43,417 nucleotides of DNA from Deltaproteobacteria bacterium (lineage in GTDB: Bacteria; Desulfobacterota; Binatia; UBA12015), in the NCBI GenBank assembly GCA_016874715.1, contig VGTK01000024.1:1-43417 (forward strand), in the 5' to 3' direction. This document shows, piece after piece, positions 27,983 to 34,431 of this stretch. The notes under the pieces are model-generated. The model was not told the DNA's origin, searched no databases, and worked only from the letters and a program-made list of their open reading frames with translations. Within the stretch, counting starts at the first letter, position 1, and the number at the start of each line of letters is the position of its first letter. The translations under genes and the position numbers were made by a program.

Positions 27983-28402
27983 CTACCGAACAGCCAGCCG
28001 AACTCCGCACAGCTCGTGCAGGGTGAGCAGGTCGCGGTCGACACTCAGCACCACCAGGTCGTGCTCGAGCGCGACCGCCGCGACGAGACAATCGATCGTT
28101 CCGCGCACGGTGCGACCGGCGCGCCTGCATCTCTTGTGCAGCTCTGCGGCGTGCTCGTACGTCTCGGGGAACACCGGCTCCGCGACCGCGCAAGGCGCCA
28201 ACACGCGGCGCAACTCGTCCGCCTGGGCAGGCGTCCCTGCCCCCTGCAGAACCTCCTGCACGACGACTCCGGTGAGCCACAGGAGCTGCCCCGACTCCAG
28301 CGCATCGGTCAGCGTGTGGTCGACGCGCGAGCCGGTGCCACGGAGCCATTCCACCCAGGCCGACGTGTCCACCAGGGTCGGCGCCCGCGGGCGTATCGTC
28401 AC
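27983..28402 (-). CDS. vapC: VapC toxin (PIN-domain ribonuclease)
   Basis: 139 residues. PIN-domain acidic residues are all present: Asp12 (LVDTSAWVEWL), Glu50 (VVVQEVLQG), Asp104 (GTIDCLVAAVA) and Asp122 (LSVDRDL). VapC toxins cut tRNA or rRNA with Mg2+. The GTG start (28402) overlaps the vapB stop by four bases (GTGA), so translation is coupled to the antitoxin. The gene ends in TAG. Confidence 0.92.
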   Translation of the reverse strand: MTIRPRAPTLVDTSAWVEWLRGTGSRVDHTLTDALESGQLLWLTGVVVQEVLQGAGTPAQADELRRVLAPCAVAEPVFPETYEHAAELHKRCRRAGRTVRGTIDCLVAAVALEHDLVVLSVDRDLLTLHELCGVRLAVR

Positions 28403-28593
28403 GATCGGCGCATCTCGTCGAGGCTGCCCTCCCAGCCGGAGCCGCGCAGGCGCTGCGCGAGCCGACGCTGCTCTTCGCGAGCCACCAGCTCGCGCAGCGC
28501 GCGCTCGAGGACGTCGCGAGCCGTCCGCAGCCCCGTGAGCTTGCGGGCTCGCGCGACGAGCCGGTCGTCGAGAACCACGTTGGTGCGCTTCAT
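28399..28593 (-). CDS. vapB: VapB antitoxin
   Basis: 64 residues, MKRTNVVLDDRLVARARKLT and onward: a ribbon-helix-helix DNA-binding N-terminus of the type common for PIN toxin partners (VapB / type II antitoxin of the RTNVVLDDxLV form), then a C-terminal tail ending GSGWEGSLDEMRRS that should fill the toxin groove. I chose ATG 28593, which has GAGG 5 nt upstream; a longer in-frame start at 28656 adds 21 residues not typical for the family. It is coupled to vapC by a 4-base overlap. Confidence 0.9.
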   Translation of the reverse strand: MKRTNVVLDDRLVARARKLTGLRTARDVLERALRELVAREEQRRLAQRLRGSGWEGSLDEMRRS

Positions 28594-28610
28594 ACACCTC
28601 GAGTACACCT
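28593..28610 (-). promoter_or_regulatory. Candidate VapB operator
   Basis: TACACCT occurs at 28593-28599 and 28604-28610, separated by CGAG, so a direct repeat surrounds a CTCGAG core immediately before the vapB start codon. Location at the start and repeat structure fit autoregulation by VapB or VapBC. Confidence 0.4.
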
Positions 28611-28772
28611 GACGGTCGAGCGCGACAAGCACCCGGGGGCCGTCGGGCTTCTTCACCGACCTCTGCGCCGTCGTCTCGACGAAGCCCGACCCGGCCGGCG
28701 TGCCGCCGCCGTCCCGAGCGGCGCGCGCGAGCTGCCGTTTGCATTCCGCGCACCGGCGCAGCAGACCTGAAC

Positions 28773-28789
28773 GGGGGGGGGGGGGGGGG
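28773..28789 (+). repeat. Run of 17 G residues before the WS/DGAT start
   Basis: Seventeen consecutive G residues end 7 bp before ATG 28797. Such tracts change length by slippage. Here a change would alter the spacing or strength of the translation start, or of a promoter upstream. The rest of 28594-28772 shows no gene. A sequencing or assembly artefact is possible. Confidence 0.85.
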
Positions 28790-28796
28790 CGCCGAA

Positions 28797-30203
28797 ATGT
28801 CCGAGGCGATGGTCTACGAGGACCGCATGAGCGACGGCGACGCGCTCATGTGGAGCATCGAGCGCGATCCGATCCTGCGCTCGACGATCACCGGCGTGTG
28901 GCTGCTCGACCAGGCGCCCGACCGCGCCCGGCTGCACGACCGCGCCGAGCGCGCGCTGCACCACATCCCGCGGCTCCGGCAGCGCGTCGCGGCGAACCCG
29001 TTCTCGATCGCGCCGCCGCGCTGGGAGGTCGACCCCGACTTCGACCTCGGCTTCCACCTGCGCTTCGTGCGCGCGCCCGGCGGCGGCTCGCTGCGCGACC
29101 TGCTCGACTTCTCCCAGCCGATCGCGATGCAGAGCTTCGACCGCGACCGCCCGCTGTGGGAGATGTACGTCGTCGAGTGCCTCGAGGGCGGCGGCGCGGG
29201 CCTCGTCCTCAAGCTGCACCACGCGATCTCGGACGGCGTCGGCATGGTGCAGATGATGGGCCGCCTGATGGAGACCTTCCGCACGCCGGACCCGGGACGC
29301 GGGCACAAGCCGCTGCCGCCGCTGCCGGAGCCATCGTACAAGGGCGTCGGCGAGCGCTTCCTCGACGCGCTCGGGCACGAGCGCCGCAAGCAGGTCACGC
29401 GCGCGATGGGCGTGCTCGACGCGCTGTGGACGGGCGTCCCCGAGGCGATCCGCCACCCGATCGACACCGCGCAGGAGCTCGCCGACGCGCTCGGCAGCGT
29501 CGGCCGCATGCTCAAGCCGGTCTCGGAGCCGCTGTCGCCGATCATGCGCGGCCGCTCGCTGCGACGGCGGCTCGACGTGCTCTCGATCCCGCTCGTGCAG
29601 CTGCGCGACGCGGCGCGCGCCGCCGGCGGCACGGTGAACGACGCCTTCGTCGCGGGCATCGCGGAAGGGCTGCACCTGTACCACGTCGAGCACCACGCGC
29701 CGGTGGACGCGCTACGCATGACGATGCCGATCAACGTCCGCGAGGGCGACAAGGGCAACAAGGCCGGCAACCAGTTCGTACCGGCGCGCTTCGAGGTGCC
29801 GCTCGGATTCCGCGACCCGGTCGAGCGCATGCGGCGCATCGGCGAGGCCGTCAAGCGCCAGCGCTCGGAGCCGGCGCTGCCCCTGATCGACGAGATCTCG
29901 TCCCTCCTGAACCGCTTCCCCGCGCCGGTCTCGGCGCAGCTCTTCGGCAGCATGCTCAAGGGCGTGGACTTCGTCACCAGCAACGTGCCGGGGCCGCCGA
30001 TGGAGGTGTACGCGAGCGGCGGGCGGATCGAGGAGATCTTCGGCTTCGGTCCGCTGACCGGTGCGGCCGCGAACATGACGCTGTTCAGCTACCGCGGCGG
30101 CTGCGGGATCGGCGTCACGACGGATCCGGTCGCAGTGCCCGACCCGGACGTGTTCCGCGCCTGCCTGCAGGCAGGCCTCGACCAGGTCGTCGCCGTCGCC
30201 TGA
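28797..30203 (+). CDS. Wax ester synthase / diacylglycerol acyltransferase
   Basis: 468 residues, the normal WS/DGAT length. Catalytic HHxxxDG is LKLHHAISDGVG (His141, His142, Asp146, Gly147). Other family marks: N-terminal MSDGDALMWSIE, PLWEMYVVE (PLW motif), GTVNDAFVAGIAEGL (ND motif), RMTMPINVREGD and VTSNVPGPPMEVYASG (NVPGP). It joins fatty acyl-CoA to a long-chain alcohol or diacylglycerol to make wax ester or triacylglycerol stores at the membrane. The gene is monocistronic and preceded by the G17 tract, so its expression may be phase-variable. A divergent acyl transferase with an unrelated acceptor cannot be excluded. Confidence 0.92.
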   Translation: MSEAMVYEDRMSDGDALMWSIERDPILRSTITGVWLLDQAPDRARLHDRAERALHHIPRLRQRVAANPFSIAPPRWEVDPDFDLGFHLRFVRAPGGGSLRDLLDFSQPIAMQSFDRDRPLWEMYVVECLEGGGAGLVLKLHHAISDGVGMVQMMGRLMETFRTPDPGRGHKPLPPLPEPSYKGVGERFLDALGHERRKQVTRAMGVLDALWTGVPEAIRHPIDTAQELADALGSVGRMLKPVSEPLSPIMRGRSLRRRLDVLSIPLVQLRDAARAAGGTVNDAFVAGIAEGLHLYHVEHHAPVDALRMTMPINVREGDKGNKAGNQFVPARFEVPLGFRDPVERMRRIGEAVKRQRSEPALPLIDEISSLLNRFPAPVSAQLFGSMLKGVDFVTSNVPGPPMEVYASGGRIEEIFGFGPLTGAAANMTLFSYRGGCGIGVTTDPVAVPDPDVFRACLQAGLDQVVAVA

Positions 30204-30262
30204 GTGAGGCCGCGTCCCGCCCACGCCGGTGCCAAGCCGGCGCGCGCGAGAAGCGCGTCGCG

Positions 30263-30517
30263 CTACTTGCTCGGCGGGTTGTCCGCGTCCTTCTGCTCCA
30301 TCGCCTCCTTCTTGAGGCACTCGCGGATGCGCTCGACGGGCACGTTCATCTTCTTCGCGAGCATGTCCTCGCTCTCCGTGCCGCCGCCCATCTCCCACTT
30401 GGCCTGGATGTCGTCGCAGCTCGGGCCCTTCTTCTCGGCGTGCGACTCCGCGAGCGCCACGCCGCTCGTGCCGAGCACCAGCGCCACCCCGAGCGCCGTC
30501 CACGTTCCCCTGCGCAT
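30263..30517 (-). CDS. Small secreted protein, unknown function
   Basis: 84 residues with a signal peptide (GTWTALGVALVLGTSGVALA). The mature part, about 60 residues, is charged and helical with two cysteines (GPSCDDIQAKWEMGGG and ERIRECLKKEA), which could pair. The middle, EDMLAKKMNVPVERIRECLK, resembles a short helix-turn-helix-like hairpin but is exported, so DNA binding is unlikely. ATG 30517 has AGGAGG 6 nt upstream. It is convergent with the WS/DGAT gene and divergent from the Cys-rich protein at 30856. No known family. Ends in TAG. Confidence 0.7.
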   Translation of the reverse strand: MRRGTWTALGVALVLGTSGVALAESHAEKKGPSCDDIQAKWEMGGGTESEDMLAKKMNVPVERIRECLKKEAMEQKDADNPPSK

Positions 30518-30855
30518 GACCACCCTCCTCCGGTCGGAGCGACAATTCGCTGCGCGGCATCAGGCACCAGCGGCCGCGCCGTGGCAAGCGTCGCGGCTGC
30601 TGCGGACGAAGCACGTGCGCACGCACGCGCCGCTGCGCACGCGCCCGACGTGACGTTCGCGAAGGCCTCCACAGCTTCTCCTCGGCAGCCTTGTTCGGAG
30701 CGGCGGACGGTGCCGCGGCACGTGCGCAGACGCGCGTTCTTTCTCGTCCCGGCGGGACTTTTCCGGCCCGCGCGGCTCCAGTTCGGGGCCGGCTCTGCCG
30801 AACCGGAGACAGCGGTGCACGTCGAAACGGCAGAGCGCCGCATAGGAGGTCCCAA
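30518..30855. other. Divergent intergenic region between two secreted-protein genes
   Basis: No gene is visible. It holds the two ribosome-binding sites and a 12-bp perfect palindrome, GTGCCGCGGCAC (30710-30721), near its middle. No convincing -35/-10 pair is seen on either strand. Confidence 0.35.
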
Positions 30856-31542
30856 ATGCTGAGAGTCGGAGATGCGGGGCGCCGCGCGCTGCCTGCCGTC
30901 GTCATCGCTCTGGTGGTGTTCGCGTTCGGAGCCAGCGACGCCGCGGCGCGCGAGTGTCACGTGACCTGTCAGGAGTCGCGCGCCACGTGCGTCGACGCGG
31001 CCAAGGTCACCAAGAAGGGCTGCAAGCGGGAGTGTCGCGACGCCGCGGATCCCGGAGCATGCCGGCTCGAGTGCCGGCAGGGTTTCTCCACGGCGAAGAC
31101 CACGTGCAAGGGCACCGTCGTGACGTGCCACGAGGAGTGCGAGCGGCCGTGCGACGATCCGGGTGACGAGGAGTGCGTCGACGAGTGCGTTCGCGACCTG
31201 CGCGAGTGCGTCGGCGAGGTGCGCGACGCCGGCAAGTCGTGTGCGCGCTCCTGCCTCATCGACACCGAGGTCGCCGCGCACCGCGGCGGCGGTGGCGACG
31301 ACGAGGAGGAAGATCGCGGCGGCGGCTTCGGCGGCGACTGCTGGCGCGCGCCCGACCCACTGAAGTGCTGGCTCGAGAAGATCGGCGGCGTGGGCAAGTG
31401 CCTCACGGGCTGCGCCGCCGGCATCGAGGCCGGCCTCGACGAGTGCGCGATGGCGGCCTCAGGCTGCCGCGACGCATGCGAGAAGCCCCCGGGATCGGCG
31501 AGCCGCGCGTTCGTCGCGAGGCCGGGCAGCCTGCTCGACTGA
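30856..31542 (+). CDS. Secreted multi-cysteine protein
   Basis: 228 residues with a signal peptide (RRALPAVVIALVVFAFGASDAAA). The mature protein has more than 25 cysteines in repeated C-x3-C and C-x6-C patterns: ECHVTCQESRATCVDAAKV, GCKRECRDAADPGACRLECR, TCKGTVVTCHEECERPC, ECVDECVRDLRECVGEV, then an acidic and glycine-rich linker (GGGGDDEEEDRGGGFGG) and KCLTGCAAGIEAGLDECAMA, SGCRDACEK. The pattern suggests disulfide-linked helical hairpins, or metal binding. No known domain is recognised. ATG 30856 has AGGAGG 6 nt upstream. The gene ends with TGA 61 bp before a perfect 18-bp hairpin shared with the convergent GH38 gene. Confidence 0.75.
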   Translation: MLRVGDAGRRALPAVVIALVVFAFGASDAAARECHVTCQESRATCVDAAKVTKKGCKRECRDAADPGACRLECRQGFSTAKTTCKGTVVTCHEECERPCDDPGDEECVDECVRDLRECVGEVRDAGKSCARSCLIDTEVAAHRGGGGDDEEEDRGGGFGGDCWRAPDPLKCWLEKIGGVGKCLTGCAAGIEAGLDECAMAASGCRDACEKPPGSASRAFVARPGSLLD

Positions 31543-31602
31543 GGTCCGCACCGGCTTCGCCGACCACGACGGACGAGACGGCAGCGGTCTCGATCGCATC
31601 GT

Positions 31603-31644
31603 GCGGCCGGAGGCGGCGCCGTGTAAGGCGCCGCCTCCGGCCGC
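31603..31644. terminator. Perfect 18-bp hairpin between convergent genes
   Basis: GCGGCCGGAGGCGGCGCC, a 6-nt loop GTGTAA, and the exact complement GGCGCCGCCTCCGGCCGC. It lies between the Cys-rich protein gene and the convergent GH38 gene, so it can end transcripts from both sides. Confidence 0.75.
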
Positions 31645-31650
31645 TCTCCT

Positions 31651-31717
31651 GTCGGACGAGCCAGCGCCTCGGACGCGAGCCAGCGCCTCGGACGCGAGCC
31701 GGCGCCTCAGACGAGCC
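31651..31717. repeat. 19-bp tandem array at the GH38 3' end
   Basis: Two identical 19-bp units (31663-31681 and 31682-31700) are flanked by shortened variants at 31651-31662 and 31701-31717. The last variant contains the final codons and the TGA stop of the GH38 gene on the minus strand. Confidence 0.8.
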
Positions 31718-34262
31718 GTAGCGTGCAGAGCGCGTGCGGCGGCACCGACAGCTGCAGCACTCCATCCGCGACGTGCAGCGGGTCGCCGCACGGCGTGCCG
31801 TCGAGCCGCAGCGGCAGCGCGGACGCGCACGGGAAGCCGATGCGCACCGTCGCGCGATGCTCGCCATCGTGCGGGTTCTGCAGCCGCAACCAGATGCCGT
31901 CGCCGTCGGGCGCCGGCTCGACGGCACTCAGCACGACGGCTGCCGGCTCGACCTCGAGAAGTGCGCGCCCCGGTGCCACGAGCGGTGCCGAGCCCGCCGC
32001 GACCGCGCGCAGGCCGACCTCCGCGTCGCGCGCAGCGCGCGCGTCGCACCCGGCGAGCAGCGACAGCTCGGCCTCGATCTCCGTCCGGCACTGCGCGTCG
32101 GGGGTCGGGAGCGTGGGGCCGGCGACCTGCGGTCGCGTCTTCAGGTCCATGCGCGCGAGCCAGCCGACCGCGCGCACCAGCGTGATGGCAATCGTGCCGT
32201 CGGGCGTCACCTCCGCCTCCGGCAGCCCCGGCGCCGCGACGGTCAGACCCGCGGCGCTCACGAAGCCCTGCTGCGGGAAGGTCGCCGGTGCGGGGTGCAC
32301 CCAGGTGCGGTCGTCGGGCCGCGCGGCATGGCGCCGCGCGACGTCGAACGTGGTCGCGGCGAGGAACTCCGCGACCGGCGCGTGGGTCGGAAACAGCAGC
32401 CGGAGGCGGTGGTCACGGGCGCGGTTGTCGAGCCGTACACGCAGGTCGACGCGGGCAACGCCCGGCACGAGCCGCACCTCGACGTCGAGCTCGGTCTCGA
32501 CGAGCTCCGCCGAGCGTGACGCGCGATCCGCGGCGAGCGCCGCCGGCAGGGCGAGCACGCGGCGCACGCGCAACGACGCGAGCCCGCTCGCGTGGCGCAC
32601 GCGCTCGACCGACACCGACTCGAGCCGCGGCGCATCGCCCGCGACGGGATCGAAGTCGTAGGTGTCGCCGCGGTCGCCGGTGTCCTCCACCGCGACGAGG
32701 CCACGGAACGTCCGTCCGCCGATCGTCACGTCGAGCGTGCCGTCGTCGGCCACGCGCACCGCGACGCCGTCCACCGCGATCTCGCGCCCGTCGTCGACGA
32801 CGTCGTCGCACCCGGGTCCGGGCGCGAGGCGGAAGCGGCGCCAGCCGAACGCCGGGACGTCCGCGGCGACGAACTCGACGCTGCGCGGCGCGCGCTCGGC
32901 GACCAGCCGGATGCGCTCGGTGCCGGGATCGGCGACGACGCGCGCGGCGGCGCCGTCCACCGTGAAGCCCGGTGACGTCAGGTCGGCCATCAGCAGCGGG
33001 TGCAGCGCCATCTGCCTGCCGCCGCCGTCGTCGCGAAACTCGAGCCAGCGCGACGGCGACAGCGGAAAGCGCACGAGGTCGGTGCGCGCGTGCGGCGAGG
33101 GATTGAACACCGCGAGCTCGAACGCATCGGCCCACGGCGCGCGCCGTACCGTCTCGAGCCCCGCGATGCGCTCGAGCGCGCGCGTCGCCGTCTCGCGCGC
33201 GAGCTCGTGGGCCGCGTCGTAGCGACCCTCCATCTGCCGGTGCACGGCGTCCTGCGAGCAGCCGCAGATCGAGTCGTGGGCCTGATTGCGGAGCAGCTCG
33301 CGCCACGCGGCCCGCAGCGACGGACGCTCGTCCGGCGCGCCGAGCACGCGGCCCAGAGCGCTCCACGGTTCGGCCCAGGCTTCCAGCTCGGCCTCGACGC
33401 GCCGGTTGCGGAGCTTCTGCGGCGTGCGCGTCGACCACACGCCGGCGAGCAGGTTCGCGGTGCGCGCGCCGAGCAGCTCGCCGCGGAACGCCGGCGCGTC
33501 GGACGGCAGCGCCGCCGCGAAGTCGTCGAGCAGCGCGCGGTGCACCTCGTCGCCCGTACGGCGCGCGAGCGCCGCCGCCGCGCGCGCGGTGTTCGACTCG
33601 GGCGGCGCGTGGTCGAAGCCGTTCATCAGCAGCACCGCCCCGCTGCGCGAGCGCGCGCCGAGGCGCTGCGCGAGATCGGCGAGGAAGGCACCGGCCGCGC
33701 CGTCGTCCGCGGGCAGGCCCGACGCGGCGAAGTAGCCGTCGCCCAGGTGGTGCGCGAGCACCGCGCTGCCATCGGGCGCCTCCCAGCGGTACTCGGCCGG
33801 CAGACGGTCGATCTCGTCGCCGTTGCCGCGCCAGTAGACGAACGGGCCGAGCCCGAAGCCGGCGAAGATCTGCGGCAGCTGCGCCGGGTGGCCGAACGAA
33901 TCGGGCGTGTAGGCGACCGAGGACACCGGACCGAACGCCGCGCCGACCCGGCGCCCCTCGCGCAGGTTCCGCACCTGCGCCTCGCCCGACGGCAGCAGCG
34001 AGTCGGGCTGCACGTACCACGGGCCGATCGCGATGCGGCCCGCCCGGCAGGCGGCCTCGAGCGCATCGCGCCGCTCGGGCCGGACCTCCAGGTAGTCCTC
34101 GAGCGCGATGGTCTGGCCGTCGAGCAGGAAGCGGAAGCCGTCGTCCGCCGCGATCAGCTCGAGGACCCGGTCGACCGTATCGACGAGTCGCGCCCGGAAC
34201 GTCTGGAACGTCCGGTACCACTCACGGTCCCAGTGCGTGTGCGAGACGAGGAAGATCTTCAC
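31707..34262 (-). CDS. GH38 alpha-mannosidase
   Basis: 851 residues, close to MngB-type mannosylglycerate hydrolases and other bacterial GH38 enzymes. The N-terminal catalytic domain has zinc ligands in SHTHWDREW (His10, Asp12) and the nucleophile Asp121 in AYTPDSFGH; the HDSICGCSQDAVH segment near residue 340 supplies another zinc ligand. The helical middle domain and beta-rich C-terminal domains (about 400-851) follow the usual GH38 order. No signal peptide: cytoplasmic. No sugar transporter or kinase is next to it, so it may act on mannosyl solutes such as mannosylglycerate or on imported glycans. The GTG start (34262) has AAGG upstream. Its stop codon lies in a tandem repeat. Confidence 0.9.
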   Translation of the reverse strand: MKIFLVSHTHWDREWYRTFQTFRARLVDTVDRVLELIAADDGFRFLLDGQTIALEDYLEVRPERRDALEAACRAGRIAIGPWYVQPDSLLPSGEAQVRNLREGRRVGAAFGPVSSVAYTPDSFGHPAQLPQIFAGFGLGPFVYWRGNGDEIDRLPAEYRWEAPDGSAVLAHHLGDGYFAASGLPADDGAAGAFLADLAQRLGARSRSGAVLLMNGFDHAPPESNTARAAAALARRTGDEVHRALLDDFAAALPSDAPAFRGELLGARTANLLAGVWSTRTPQKLRNRRVEAELEAWAEPWSALGRVLGAPDERPSLRAAWRELLRNQAHDSICGCSQDAVHRQMEGRYDAAHELARETATRALERIAGLETVRRAPWADAFELAVFNPSPHARTDLVRFPLSPSRWLEFRDDGGGRQMALHPLLMADLTSPGFTVDGAAARVVADPGTERIRLVAERAPRSVEFVAADVPAFGWRRFRLAPGPGCDDVVDDGREIAVDGVAVRVADDGTLDVTIGGRTFRGLVAVEDTGDRGDTYDFDPVAGDAPRLESVSVERVRHASGLASLRVRRVLALPAALAADRASRSAELVETELDVEVRLVPGVARVDLRVRLDNRARDHRLRLLFPTHAPVAEFLAATTFDVARRHAARPDDRTWVHPAPATFPQQGFVSAAGLTVAAPGLPEAEVTPDGTIAITLVRAVGWLARMDLKTRPQVAGPTLPTPDAQCRTEIEAELSLLAGCDARAARDAEVGLRAVAAGSAPLVAPGRALLEVEPAAVVLSAVEPAPDGDGIWLRLQNPHDGEHRATVRIGFPCASALPLRLDGTPCGDPLHVADGVLQLSVPPHALCTLRLV

Positions 34263-34338
34263 TCGAGCCTTCTACGCCACACCCCGCCCCGCTGGCGAGC
34301 CGGGCCGCGCATCGACGACGAGTGCACGACAACCGCGC

Positions 34339-34371
34339 GGCAACCGCACCGCAGCCGCACGGCAGCCGCAC
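34339..34371. repeat. Three 11-bp tandem units in a divergent promoter region
   Basis: GGCAACCGCAC, CGCAGCCGCAC and GGCAGCCGCAC follow each other without gaps between the GH38 and RND transporter starts. The period is about one helical turn, so a cooperatively binding regulator is conceivable. No promoter hexamers are clear. Confidence 0.5.
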
Positions 34372-34431
34372 GACGCGACGCACGCCGCCGCTTGCCGACC
34401 GATGCCGGCATGATGTAGCGCCGGCGGGCCA

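Noticed and set aside
30243..30257. Terminator between WS/DGAT and the convergent small gene
   Set aside because: Only a 5-bp CGCGC/GCGCG stem in a GC-rich alternating run; expected by chance.
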